This document shows positions 12,001-23,081 of a stretch of DNA of 64,000 nucleotides, one piece after another. The stretch spans positions 65,047,845 to 65,111,844 of the forward strand of contig OY970823.1 of the NCBI GenBank assembly GCA_963853835.1, written 5' to 3'. The DNA comes from Calendula officinalis (taxonomy: Eukaryota; Streptophyta; Magnoliopsida; Asterales; Asteraceae). The stretch's first letter is position 1. Each line of letters starts with the position of its first letter. The notes under the pieces were generated by a model. The model ran no database searches. It had not been told where the DNA came from and saw only the letters and a program-made list of their open reading frames with translations. A program made the translations under genes and the position numbers.

Positions 12001-13688
12001 ATTTGTATGGTACTCGGTGTACGTTGTACACGGATCATAAAAGTCTACAATACGTGTTTACTCTAAAAGACCTAAATATGCGACAAAGAAGGTGGATCGA
12101 GTTGATTGCCGATTATGATTGTGAAATTGTGTATCATGCGGGGAAGGCGAATGTGGTGGCCGATGCCTTAAGCCGAAAGGTATATGAAAATCCGAACCGA
12201 GGAATTTTATCACGTATAGAAGTCGTCTCGAGCATCATCGAAAGAATCAAGAATGCCCAACGAGAAGTTATGGGAAAAGACGAGTTAAGACAAGAACGGT
12301 TAGGTAAGAACCAACATTTTCTCGAAAATGCACAAGGGTTGAAGACCGTAGGCGGTCGTATTTGGGTTCCTAAGTTCGGTGGTATCCGAAAAGAGTTGTT
12401 GTATGATGTGCACAAATCGAAGTATTCGATTCACCCGGGAAGTACAAAGACGTACCAAGATATGAAACGGGTTTATTGGTGGCCCGGAATGAAAACGAGA
12501 GTGGCCAAGTATATTTCTAAGTGTGCCACGTGTGCACAAGTGAAAGCCGAGCATCAAGTACCGTATGGGGTAGCTCAATCATTGGTGGTGCCGGCCGGGA
12601 AGTGGGAAGATATAACTATGGATTTCATAGTGGGTTTACCGAAAACGAGTAGAGGTCACGATGCCATTTGGGTCATAGTTGACCGGTTGACCAAGAGTGC
12701 GTTATTTCTAGCAATTCGGGAAACATTGCCACTTGAGAAGTTGGCTAAGTTATATGTTGATGAAGTGGTTCGACTCCACGGGGTTCCGTTATCGATTGTG
12801 TCCGATAGAGACGCGAGGTTCACCTCGAGATTTTGGCGATCTTTACAAGAAGAGCTAGGTACAAAGTTGCGGTTGAGCACGGCCTATCATCCGCAAACCG
12901 ACGGTCAAAGTGAAAGAACAATTCAAACGGTTGAAGATATGTTGAGATCGTGTGTGTTAGATTTCGGTGGTAAATGGGATGAACATCTACCGTTGGTCGA
13001 GTTTTCGTATAATAATAGCTATCATTCGACTATTAAGATGCCGCCTTATGAGGCGTTGTATGGAAGAAAATGTAGAACTCCATCTTGTTGGTTAGAAGCG
13101 GGAGAGACGAAACTCACGGGTCCCGAGATCGTGAGAGTGACAAACGAAAAGATTGGTATTATTCAAACCAACATGAAAGTCGCCCAAGATAGACAACGAA
13201 GTTATTCGGGTTTGAAAAAAAGGCCATACGACTTGGATGTCGGTGATATGGTCATGTTGAAGGTGTCACCTTGGAAAGGTGTGATGCGGTTTGGTAAAAA
13301 GGGAAAGCTAAGTCCAAGGTATGTGGGACCGTTTAAAATATTGAAACGGGTCGGGCTTCAAGCTTTTAAGTTGGAACTTCCACCCGAGCTTCAAGGTGTG
13401 CATGACACCTTTCACGTGAGCTATTTGAAGAAGTTTATCGGGGAAGTTGAGAATATTATTCCATTACAAGAGTTGCAGGTTGACGGCCCGAATCGGTTGA
13501 TCGAGGAGCCCGAGGCTATTCTAGAGACGAAAACAAAGAAGCTTCGGAATAAGGAGATCGAGTTGGTATTGGTCAAGTGGAAGCATTCACTTGGGCCGAA
13601 TTTGACTTGGGAAGTCAAAGACGAGATTCGGAAGAGGTACCCGGATTTCGTGAACTATGATGAGATTCCGAGGACGGAATCTTCTTAA
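9078..13688 (+). CDS. Gag-Pol polyprotein of Gypsy B (Tekay clade)
   Basis: One 1536-residue ORF without breaks. In order: gag core (about 130-290, with a WWD motif), a CKKC-type finger (331-342) and two CCHC zinc knuckles (about 349-362 and 371-384), aspartic protease (FDSGS near 441), reverse transcriptase (FIDD box near 775), RNase H (YSDAS near 922), integrase with an HHCC zinc domain (about 1110-1156) and a catalytic D-D-E set (near 1180, 1241 and 1277), and a C-terminal chromodomain-like segment (about 1460-1527, with VKWKH and LTWE). The start at 9078 opens with MVTTRRSG, 234 bp after the PBS. Known for the family: the protein makes the capsid, reverse-transcribes the RNA and integrates the DNA. 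All catalytic residues I can check are present. Confidence 0.97.
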   Translation: MVTTRRSGKAPENREEEIPHVEVEVEQESPPSLHRVGESEVGANRTPVTMADLQTIIDQIKGTVAEEVHRIIGDRERSGGDRESEAKSDEKTGGSGTGEMKSSTGGQSDARARPVVKEGCSFKSFMACKPNVYTGSSDPKVTMRWIRETERVIGSSKCKDVDMVTYASQLLKEDAMVWWDIVYETLGKEVIEKMSWDEFTTRLKKKFCPERDLEKMHEKFVTLKKGDMSIEEYSREFTGLLPFVAKTYSDERLRVVRYASGLPWDYQLEVKRAVSLDEAISAARSVEEVNEARVAERAHVGEKRKAESGSGTYKKGKFTSSFSKQGSVGSCKKCGKTHAGVCRGESKTCYNCGKPGHMARECKSKPLAEIECFSCHEKGHYSNVCPKKGIESMVSTAQKKVEPAKVKGRSFQLTREEAKEAHDVVSGILFINSLPTHILFDSGSNYSFVSYEFGCKLNVPSEMLDEVYEIEVADGKTSMVDCIYRNCEIEIDGRKFKVDLLPMGIRAFDVVIGMDWLGMHQAKILCGEKIVSIRTPENEKVYVYGEKRHHMPNVITAIKARKSISKGCASFIAYVLDGRKEKKSMNDVKIIRDFPEVFPDDLPGLPPERQVEFKIDLVPGATPIARAPYRLAPTEMRELMTQLQDLLDKGFIRPSSSPWGAPVLFVKKKDGSMRMCIDYRELNKVTIKNRYPLPRIDDLFDQLQGASYFSKIDLRSGYHQVRVKEGDTEKTAFRTRYGHYEFLVMPFGLTNAPAIFMDLMNRVCKPFLDKFLIVFIDDILIYSKTEEEHEGHLRLVLDVLKREKLYAKFSKCEFWLREVQFLGHVVTCDGIKVDPSKIEAVSNWEPPRTPTEVRSFLGLAGYYRRFIQDFSRIAIPLTKLTRKSEKFVWEKKQEEAFKLLKEKLCNAPILTLPDGMEDFVVYSDASNQGLGCVLMQRGKVIAYASRQLKNAELRYTTHDLELAAIIFALKLWRHYLYGTRCTLYTDHKSLQYVFTLKDLNMRQRRWIELIADYDCEIVYHAGKANVVADALSRKVYENPNRGILSRIEVVSSIIERIKNAQREVMGKDELRQERLGKNQHFLENAQGLKTVGGRIWVPKFGGIRKELLYDVHKSKYSIHPGSTKTYQDMKRVYWWPGMKTRVAKYISKCATCAQVKAEHQVPYGVAQSLVVPAGKWEDITMDFIVGLPKTSRGHDAIWVIVDRLTKSALFLAIRETLPLEKLAKLYVDEVVRLHGVPLSIVSDRDARFTSRFWRSLQEELGTKLRLSTAYHPQTDGQSERTIQTVEDMLRSCVLDFGGKWDEHLPLVEFSYNNSYHSTIKMPPYEALYGRKCRTPSCWLEAGETKLTGPEIVRVTNEKIGIIQTNMKVAQDRQRSYSGLKKRPYDLDVGDMVMLKVSPWKGVMRFGKKGKLSPRYVGPFKILKRVGLQAFKLELPPELQGVHDTFHVSYLKKFIGEVENIIPLQELQVDGPNRLIEEPEAILETKTKKLRNKEIELVLVKWKHSLGPNLTWEVKDEIRKRYPDFVNYDEIPRTESS

Positions 13689-13700
13689 GGGGTAGATAGT
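13686..13700 (+). other. Polypurine tract region of Gypsy B
   Basis: AAGGGGTAGATAG directly before the 3' LTR and just past the gag-pol stop. It is the expected plus-strand priming site, although short and interrupted by pyrimidines. Confidence 0.6.
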
Positions 13701-15481
13701 TGTAACGACCCGAAAATTGTAAATAAATAAAATAAATAAAAATATGATAATTATGGATAAATCATATTAAAACTGTGGGAATTGGTTTCGTGTCATTTGG
13801 ACACCGTACGAGAAAGTTATGGGCGAAACCGTGTTGAAACCTAGACCGAAAAGTGCAGCCCTGCTGCACAGGTAGGCTCGCGGCGCGAGCCTGGCGCGAG
13901 CAAAACGCGAGGTTGAGCAGAGGGACCAGAGCTGAAACGCGAGAAGGTCGCGTTGACTTCGCGTTGACTTCGCGACGCGACCTCGGCGCGAGCTGGGCGC
14001 GAAGTCTGGTAAACAGCGGCGACTAGCGGGCAAACCCGCGTCCTTTCGCGGCGCGAGCTCGGCGCGAGCTCGACGCGAGACAGTCCGACCAGTGCAATAA
14101 ATTCGGGTTTTTAGCCATAAATGCAGATTGAAAACCCTAGCTTCTTCCAAAGACGATTTTCGAGTGCAAGAGCTGTTTTGGGTTGATTTCTTCATCAAAG
14201 CTTGGTAGATTTCACTCCTAAGTGAAGATTAAAGGTATATCTTCACTCCTTGATCTTTGTAGCTTTAGATCTATGTATTTTAATGGTTGGGTTTGAAACC
14301 CTAGTCTTGGGGTTATGGATTATGGTGATATAAATGGTGTATACACTTAATAGATGGTATATTAACAAGGAAAACAAGTGTATGATTATGATTTGTAAGA
14401 ATCTTAAGGGTTGGTCAAACCTAGGGTTTGATAATCACCATATTTGGGGGAAATGGATTGTTGGGTGTTATCTAGAGATAGATGAACACATTGTTAGTAG
14501 ATTGTAATGTTGATCATATTGTGATAATTGTTTTAGGCTTTTGGTGAAGTCTTGGAAAGTTGATTGGTTTGTGAAGCAAGAGATTGGGTGTCAAGAACAC
14601 GATTTGAGCATCATATTGCTAAGGTGAGTATGTGTGGAATTTACTGAGTACATAGCCCTGTTAAATATTTTCATTACTTGTGTTATGGTCTATTTGCTTA
14701 ATGGTGTAGACTAGTAATTAGTAGTTAGTTATACCGATAGTTGTATTGAACTAACTTGCTTGATGATAGACGTGATAGCCGAGAGCTAGATTGACATAAC
14801 CATCGAGTTATGATATGGTGAGATGATGTGATGATGCGGGGGATCCCCGGTCATGAGGTATGGAATGGGGAGCATTTGGGCGGATCCCCATCGGCCCATT
14901 CCATGATAGTAGTCTTGCTAACTGGAAGTAGTCCGGCGAGTAAGGCAGGTATTGGTAGATTGGGCAATTCCCTCTTGCCTTTACCTTGAAGCTTGTTAAT
15001 GCGGGGGATCCCCGGTTAATAAGTTAATGTGGTTCTAGTTGGTTGGGGATGTCCCGACAACTAGGTGTGATTGCTAGGAAAGCAAGGTATTAGAGTCACA
15101 ATAGGGTGACTAGATAGATGGATGATAGCTTATGAGTTTGTTTGTTTGTTTGATTGTGATTTGGTTATTATTATTAACCTTGGGGTCTAAACCCATGTAG
15201 CTCACGAGACGTTTTTGTCTCACGTACTCCTTGTTTGTTTTGCTATGTACTCAGGATCGGGATCGAAGGCTTAGGTACGCATGGATAGAATGCGGGACCT
15301 AGAATAGAAGAGCACTAGATTGGATTTAGTCTTAGCTTGGTTATGATCTATTTTGTAACACCTACTTTTATACTCTGATTTCATACCAAGGTTTTTGTAA
15401 ATCTAAATTGGGGATGTTCTTCTATTTATAAAAAATGTTTTATTTTGGCCAATATTTTGTATTAAAAATCAAGGTGTTACA
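13701..15481 (+). repeat. 3' LTR of Gypsy B
   Basis: 1781 bp, same termini as the 5' LTR. Seven substitutions and one single-base deletion were seen against it. Confidence 0.95.
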
Positions 15482-15486
15482 CTAGA
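15482..15486. repeat. TSD CTAGA, right copy
   Basis: Identical to 7043-7047. The Copia protease frame resumes directly after it. Confidence 0.95.
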
Positions 15487-16700
15487 CACATGACTGGAAA
15501 TCTTCAAATACTTAGAGATTTCAAGTCTTTTGAAGGAGGGTATGTTGCTTTTGGAGAAAATCCTAGGGGAGGTAAGATTACATGTAAAGGTACAGTATCA
15601 AATGGTAAAATTACTTTTGATGATGTATTTTATGTTGCTGAGCTTAAATACAATCTGGTTAGTGTGTCTCAAGTCTGTGATAAGAAGAACAAAATTCTTT
15701 TTACAGATGTTGAGTGCATCATTCTTTCTCCTGATTTTATTTTTGATGAAAAATATGTTGTATTAAGAACACCAAGGAGAAACAATGTGTATTGCCTGGA
15801 TATAGGGGAGAACTCATTTCATCAAATGAGATCAACTGTTTTTTATCTAAGGCAAACACAAATGAATCAGAACTTTGGCATAGAAGGATGTGTCACACAA
15901 ATTTTAAAAATATGAACAACTTAGTCAAGAAGGACTTGGTAGTTGGTCTACCACAAAAAGAATTTATGTGTGATCATCATTATGTTGCCTGCCTAAAAGG
16001 TAAACAACACAAGACTTCTCATAAGACCAAAGCAATTAACTCTATTTCTAATCCTTTGCAACTCTTACATATGGACCTTTTTGGGCCTACAAATATAATG
16101 AGTATTGGAAAGAAACAATACTGCCTTGTTATTACTGATGACTTTTCCAGATACACTTGGGTATTTTTTTCTCAGGACCAAAGATGAAACAAGTGAAATA
16201 ATCAAGAATCTGATTGTAAAGCTGGAAAATACAAGAGATCTCAAAGTGAAAGCAATTAGATGTGATAATGGAACTGAATTTAAAAATACTAACCTAATTG
16301 ATTTTTGTGATCTTAAGGGTTTTGACAGGCAGTACAGCTCACCAAGAACTCCACAACAAAATGGTGTAGCTGAAAGAAGAAATAGAACTATCATTGAAGA
16401 AGCCAGATCTATGCTTGCAGATTCAAAATTACCAATAACTTTTTGGGCTGAAGCTGTTAATACTGCTTGTTATGTTCAGAACGGAGTATTAATAGTTAAG
16501 CCTTACTTTAAAACACCATATGAACTTTTTAATAAAAGAAAACCATCAATAAGTTTCTTAAAATCATTTGGTTGTCCTTGTACTATTCTAATTACAAGAG
16601 AACAAATTGGTAAATTGGACTGCAAAGCAGATGATGGAATATTTTGTAGGATACTCAACTCAAAGCAAATCCTACAGAGTGTTCAACAAAAGGCTGATGA
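15487..16700 (+). pseudogene. Copia-S protease C-part and integrase, frameshifted
   Basis: Resumes the protease with HMTG (15487). A frame change near 15808, at a GGGG run, leads into the integrase zinc domain (LWHRRMCH, then C-x2-C-like VACLKG) and the core start (MDLFGP near 16071, DDFSRYTW). A second change near 16165, at a T7 run, leads to RCDNGTEF and QQNGVAERRNRT, the second Asp and the Glu of the DDE set. A third near 16644, at a T4 run, leads into the linker. All three fit a one-base gain in a homopolymer. Not functional as read. Confidence 0.9.
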
Positions 16701-18928
16701 TCATTGAAGAAAGTGTAAATGTATCCTTTAATGAAAATCTTATGAATGAACAAGGAAATGGTCCAGATTGGTTGTTTAATATTGATAATCTAACCAAATC
16801 TTTTGATATCAATTATGAATTTAATACAGGAAATTCAAACAATCAAAGCCAGCAAGTAGGACCATCATCAAGTGGAAGGCAAGAAATCATGAAATATATC
16901 TTAGTTGAAACTGCTCCCACAGTTGATACTGAGGACAGTAGTAACTCTGGTAACCCTAATTTCAATGATTCCAGTAGCAACTCAAATTCTGAAGATACTA
17001 CTGATCCCAGTAGTAACTCTGAACCTCAGAGTTGTGATGATGATTTACTCAATACTGATGCCAGTAACAACAATGATACTCCTGAAGTTAATGAAGTGAA
17101 CGTCACTACTGACACCAGTAGTAATGTTGAATCCCCACAAAATGCAAACAATCAAGAAGAAGCAGGGATAGATGCACAAATCCCTGAATCACATGAGTCA
17201 AACTTAGACTCTCAATTATCTGTTGACAAAATCCCTGGAACCAGAACTGAAAAGAATCATCCTTTGGACCTAGTCCTAAGTGATGTCAATTCATCCATGC
17301 AGACAAGAAGCAAATTTAATTCTGCCTTGAACTCAAATATTTGTAATATCTGTCTAATATCTAATGAATGCATGTATGAATGTTTTCTGTCACAGGAAGA
17401 ACATAAGAAGATTCAACAAGCTATGAAAGATTCAAACTGGATCATAGCAATGCAAGAAGAGCTTCTTCAATTTAAACTACAAGCTGTATGGACACTTGTC
17501 CCTCTTCCAAAAGAAAAAAGAGCCATTGGAACTAGATGGATCTTCAGAAATAAGAAAGATGAAAGAGGAATAGTGATCAAAAACAAAGCAAGACTTGTAG
17601 CTCAAGGATACACACAAGAAGAAGGCATTGATTATGATGAAGTTTATGCACCAGTTGCCAGAATTGAAGCAATCAGAATATTTCTAGCTTATGCTACATA
17701 CAAAAGAATCAAAGTCTACCAAATGGATGTAAAAAGTGCTTTCTTGTATGGGAAAATAGAAGAAGAAGTATATGTATGTCAACCCCCAGGTTTTGAAGAT
17801 CTAGAACATGATGACTATGTGTTCAAACTAGACAAAGCTCTATATGGCCTTCATCAGGCACCTAGAGCTTGGTATGATACATTGTCCTCGTACCTACTGA
17901 AGAACAATTTCAAGAGAGGAGCCATTGACAAGACATTATTCACAAGGAAGTTCAAAGATGATATACTACTGGTCCAAATATATGTAGATGATATCATCTT
18001 TGGATCAACAAATGATCAATTGTGCAAAGAATTTGAAGAACTGATGCAGATCAAGTTCAAGATGAGTTCAATGGGTCCAATGAATTTCTTTCTTGGACTC
18101 CAAATCAATCAGAAATCAGATGGTATTTTGATCAATCAATCAAAATATGTCAGAGATATCCTAGAGAAGTTTGCAATGAAAGATAGTAAAAGTGCAAGCA
18201 CTCCAATGGAAACTCACAAACACCTACATCCTGATGTTGAGGGGGAGGATGTAGATGAGCACCTTTACAGATCAATGATAGGATATCTGATGTATTTAAC
18301 TGCATCAAGACCTGACATTATGTACAGTGTGTGTGTATGTGCCAGATATCAAGCAAAACCAAAAAAGTTACACTTACAAGCAGTCAAAAGAATCTTCAGA
18401 TACCTGAAAGGAAAACCCTCACTTGGTCTTTGGTATCCACATGCATCACCATTTGAACTCATAGTCTACACAGATAGTGACAATGGTGGTGAATGCCAAG
18501 ACAGAAAATCTATTACTGGTGGATGTCAATTCCTTGGATCAAGGTTGGTGTCATGGCAATGCAAGAAACAAACCAATGTTTTTCAACTTCAACTGCTGAA
18601 GCAGAGTATGTAGCTGCATCTGCCTGTTGTGCTCAAGTGCCATGGATTCAAAATCAACTCCTAGACTTTGGTATCTCTATACTTAAAACTCCAATTTTTT
18701 ATAGATAATCAAAGTGCAATCAGTATTGTGAATAATCCAGTAAAACATTCTAAAACAAAACACATTGAAATTAGATTTCACTTTATAAGGGGTTGCAATG
18801 AAAAGAAATTAATAAAAGTAGAGAAAATTCATACTGATGATCAATTAGCAGATCTTTTTACAAAAGCATTTGATGTAGGAAGATTCAACTTTTTGGTTAG
18901 CAGTATTGGAATGATTTTAATAAGTTAA
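16644..18928 (+). pseudogene. Copia-S reverse transcriptase-RNase H, frameshifted near its end
   Basis: The IN-RT linker is Ser/Asn/Asp-rich (16800-17330) and carries many CAGTAGT/ACTACTG words. RT follows (about 17430-18200), with RWIFRNK, DVKSAFLYG, LYGLHQAPRAWY and YVDDIIFGST. RNase H (about 18460-18928) starts YTDSD; STAEAEYVAAS and DNQSAI lie in other frames after changes near 18583 (T5 run) and 18700 (T6 run). The stop at 18926 closes pol. The RT core itself is free of ACTACTG words. Confidence 0.9.
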
Positions 18929-19432
18929 GTCTAAAAGGAAAATCGTGTGTAAAGTGTTTTGTACAAATTTTAAACTTTCATTTTTCTGTTTACTACTGGT
19001 TATTCATTACTACTGATCTTGTTATTACTACCACAATCTAGTACTGATAGGATTTCTCAGTAGAAATTAAGTCAAGTATAGAAACAAAGGTTACTACTGA
19101 TGTTTCTACTACTGATACTTAGTTACAACTGATCGGCTGTTATCTGTAAAATACGACAATTACATTACTGACCCTCATGAAAATAGGTTATTATTCGAAG
19201 GATACTTTGGTCATTTTGCAGGTTTAATCGAAAATTATAAATAGCAGACTGAGATTAGTTTAGCATTATCTTCTCCTCGATTTGATAAACCCTACGCTAA
19301 ACCCTAATCTCTGCACAATTGGATCAAAACCCAACATCAGTAACAACTTAATTCCAATCACACACTTGAAATTCCTACCAAAACGATCACTCTCTCTGAA
19401 AGATTCACTCCAAAAGATCAAAATCAAGCACA
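18929..19432 (+). other. Untranslated spacer between pol and the extra ORF of Copia-S
   Basis: About 500 bp without a long ORF. It holds four exact ACTACTG words (near 18992, 19009, 19093, 19108). It could carry a splice acceptor or promoter for the downstream ORF, but I see no decisive signal. Confidence 0.6.
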
Positions 19433-22400
19433 ATGGCAACCCTAAAATCACTCAATGTCACTACTGATCTTAAATTTTCAGAATTCCACAATATGTGTGC
19501 CTTCTTAAGAAATCCAGATGGTACAAAGGATTTCCGTCCTATTGTGATGTTCCTAAAAAACTCATATATAAAGTTTGCTCTCACCATAAATCCTAAAGCA
19601 TATCAACAACACTTGGTCGATTTCTGGACCAATGCTGAAAGAACTGAAGGTTCAACCATGTCCATGATCAAATCAACCGTGGATGGAAAGTCTATCACCA
19701 TAACTGAACAATCCATTAGACAACATCTTCAACTCCATGATGAGTCAGGTATGTTTTCTCTTCCAAAGGAAGATCTTGTTGAAACTTTAAAGAAAATGGG
19801 GTATGAAGGAAGACCAGATATAGTTACTTTTCAAAAGGGTCTTCTTTCACCTCAATGGAAGTTTTTGGTACACACTATTCAACATTGTATCTCTCCAAAA
19901 AGAAGTACTTGGAATGAGTTCAACAAATCAATAGCATCTGCTGTTGTTTGTCTGAGCACATGACAAGTCTTTAACTTTTCAAACATGATATTTGAGGGAA
20001 TGCTTGGAAATCTGTCATCCTCATCCTCAAAATTTTTAATGTATCCAAGATTTTTAACTCATATCATAAACTGTGAATTACAAAATCTGTCAACTCCCAA
20101 AAACATTTTTGTAACACCAGAAATAAACAAAAAGGTTTTTGCAAACATGAGAAAACAATTTAAATTTTCTGGTAAAGATACTCCACTATTTTCAAACATG
20201 ATCTATGATCATCCCCCAACTGGAGAAGGTTCAAATCTCCCAATTGAACCCCAACCCACTCCACCACCAAATACAGCCCAAACAGAACCCATTGAGTCCA
20301 CTCAATTACATGCACCAACAGATGTCCTGCAAGTGTCCCAGGTACATGAGATTAATCCCCAGAGTGCTACTCTTCACTCTGAGGAAGACCAGACCTTAGC
20401 CAAACAAATCTCTATCAAATATAAAAGGAAGAAAACTTCCTTAAAGGACACCAGGGGACAAATTGAGTCAAACCCCAGACTCCAAGAGTTGACCTCACAG
20501 GAGGAGAGAGGTCATGAGGAAAGGGCTCTCTCTACTGATGCCCCAAAGGTGGGTGCACAGGCTAGTGAGAACATCATTAGGACCCAGACCTCAGCAACTC
20601 TTAGTGATGACTCAGAATTTGAGGAGTTACTAAGAGGACCCCGGTGCCAAGAAACCACAAGGGGGGGCACTACTGCTTCTTCTAGGAAGAAGAGTAGGTC
20701 CAAACAACCCATTTCATCACCAAGAAGTGATGAGGGTAGAACAGAACAACATGAATTGACGGATAGGATGGAAAACCTTAAAGCCAATGTACCTAATGAG
20801 CCCAATGATCCACCCAAAGGGGCTGAGGGCAGTATTAAAACCACTAAATTGACGGCTAGGAAGGAAAACCTTAAAACCACTGTACAAAATTATCTGGAGT
20901 TACTCAATAATCAAGGGAAAACCATGACCTACATGAAGCATTACATCAATACATTGAACAAAAGGCAGAAGAGGTTTGAACAAAGGCTTCAAAGGCAATC
21001 AAAATTGATCAGGAAATTACAAAGGAAGATTGCAAGTAGTGAGGCTCAACAAGTTGAGATCACTAAGGGTGAGAAAGATCAAATTCAAGGGATGATTGAT
21101 CAATCTATTGCAGCTGCAGCCCTTCTTAACTTGAAAGAGGTTCATGGTGAAACAAGTCAACATTTTGGTGAAGACTTGTACAGAGAAATGGATGAGAATG
21201 TATTTGTGTCTGCAAATCAATCACAAACAGCAGAACAAATACACTCTCCAATTGCTACTGAAGTAATAGAGACTACTGATCCTATGGTTATTACTGAGGA
21301 AAAGGATCATGAGGTTGTTACTACTGATCGTGTTGAAGAAGGAAATACACCAGTAGTGAATGCTACACAAGAAAATATCATGGATACTATTGATGCCCTA
21401 GTAGTAGTAATTCCTACAGCAACCTCACCAGTAGTAAATGAAGAAAGACAAATTGTAGTACATGAACAAGAAATTATACCAGTAGCAGGTACACCAGTAG
21501 CAACCACATTGGATACTACTGAAGAGGAAGAAGAAGAAATTCCAGAGCTCATTGAACGTGAACGGTTTGTTGTTATCACAAAACCTCCAACACCTGATCA
21601 ACCACTTATCATACCTGACATTGATGATAATGTGAATTGGTTTGAAGTAGATGAATGTGAACTTCCTCCACATCCCAAGATTCTAACTAAAGATAAGCTT
21701 AAATTATTTTCTCCATCAATTGTAATAAATGGTATTCCTGATATGAAATACACTCCACCTCCATCTATACTTCCAGCTTGTATTAGAAAGGGAAAAGTAA
21801 TTTATGATGATGATTATCCCAACAGAGCCTTAGGTCATCACATGGTAAATAAGATGAATCATGTGAGATCTGCTAAACAAGCCAAATGGAAAGTGGACCA
21901 TATAAGGTACTTAAAGAAAGTGGCTATTATTCAAGCTCTTGAAGACAAGAAAAAGGCTGAAAAAGAAAGATTGAAAAATAAAGAAAATCAAGAAGCTGAA
22001 GTACCTATTCTTCAAATAAAAGGAATTCTGGTAGAAGACCAACAAGCTGAATTTAAAAGACATTAGAAAAATTGAAGAAGAACATTTAAATTGTCTTGAA
22101 GATTTGGTAGCTGAATGTAAAAGAGTCAAAGGTGAACTACCGGATGACATCTTTGAACAGAAAAAGAATATGATTGACTTTTTGAAGTCAAAAGGGCATA
22201 GTGCAAAGTCTTTCGGTAGAATGAAGATGATTACAATAGTAGATAAATATTGTACTGCCAAGAAGAAAGAGTTAGCTGAATTAGAAGCAGAAGAAGAAAA
22301 AGCAAAAGCTTTAATTGCTATAGATCCAACAATCATTTCATCTGGAAAACCAACTCCTGTTTCTCCACACCCCAATCAAAGAAAAGAAAAGCTCTTCCAC

Positions 22401-23044
22401 AGGAACAGAAAGACAAAAAGAAATCAAAACAAACAGAACAAATTATTCTTGTTCTTGAAGTTCCTGTTGCTCCCCTTGAAGACAATCCAATCATCAATTG
22501 GAGAGTTATTGATAATAATGTGATTGAAGTTATAAGGGAAGACAGACACGTCCAGAGATTTACTGGATGGAAGCCAATGATCAGATCTTGTTCAAGAAGT
22601 GATATAATCAAAGTACTGATTATTGGAAAACCAAGAATGACTAAGAAGACATGGAAGAACTCTGGTGCTGGATACTTAACCAAAATGATTGATGCTGCAT
22701 TTTATCCAGATAACTATCCAGAAATATTCTCAAACACAGAAAATGTGTATGCTTGGAATGTATTACCTACAGTAAATATGTACTTCTTTGAAAGGTCAAG
22801 CAAAAATTGTGAATTATACTTATTTGAAAAAGAATATCCACACTCTGAAGAAACAATGTATCAGATATTCACAAACACAATGATGAAACCTTATGATGAG
22901 ATAATGTTTAGAGAAAAACTCAACTATTTTATCAAAAGAAATAGTAAGTATATTATAGCTCAAAGAAAAAGGAAAAATCAAAGAACACTTGAGAAACGAG
23001 CTGCTTTAGAAGAGCAAAAGAAGAAAGAAGAAGAAGAAACTTGA
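19433..23044 (+). pseudogene. Extra ORF of Copia-S (about 1200 codons), interrupted
   Basis: Not gag or pol. The N-terminal ~200 codons form a compact domain (LKFSEFHNMCAFL, ALTINPKAYQQHL, LSPQWKFLVHTIQHC). I remember this domain from Asteraceae genomes, where it is often labelled hypothetical or longin-like. A TGA at 19961 interrupts it, and the same frame continues to 22066 through an acidic/Lys-rich region with predicted coiled coil (KRQKRFEQRLQRQSKLIRK). Frame changes near 22050 and 22350 lead to a C-terminal domain (RFTGWKPM, then FYPDNYPEIF) ending at a Lys/Glu tail at 23042. I see no hydrophobic segment, so an envelope-like label is not supported. Function unknown. Confidence 0.75.
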
Positions 23045-23071
23045 TTAATTCAAAAATGAATTAATAAGTTT

Positions 23072-23081
23072 AGGGGGAGAT
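23072..23081 (+). other. Polypurine tract of Copia-S
   Basis: AGGGGGAGAT directly before the 3' LTR, the typical Copia PPT. Confidence 0.85.

Larger units (their letters stand above)
7048..15481 (+). mobile_element. Complete, intact Tekay-type Ty3/Gypsy element B
   Basis: 8434 bp with LTRs at 7048-8829 and 13701-15481, iMet PBS at 8833-8844, one uninterrupted 1536-codon gag-pol ORF, a short purine tract before the 3' LTR, and 5-bp TSDs (CTAGA). I count seven substitutions and one 1-bp indel between the LTRs (about 0.4%), so insertion was recent. The single gag-pol ORF, long LTRs and chromodomain-like C-terminus fit the Tekay (Del) chromovirus lineage. It looks potentially autonomous. Confidence 0.95.

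Noticed and set aside
7114..14198. Identical 143-codon antisense ORFs in both LTRs of Gypsy B (7114-7545, 13767-14198)
   Set aside because: Identity follows from LTR identity; the composition (Arg/Ala/Ser) comes from the CG-rich word array. No start context or family support.
19433..23044. Envelope-like protein
   Set aside because: No signal peptide, transmembrane segment or glycoprotein-like cysteine pattern visible; left as unknown extra ORF.
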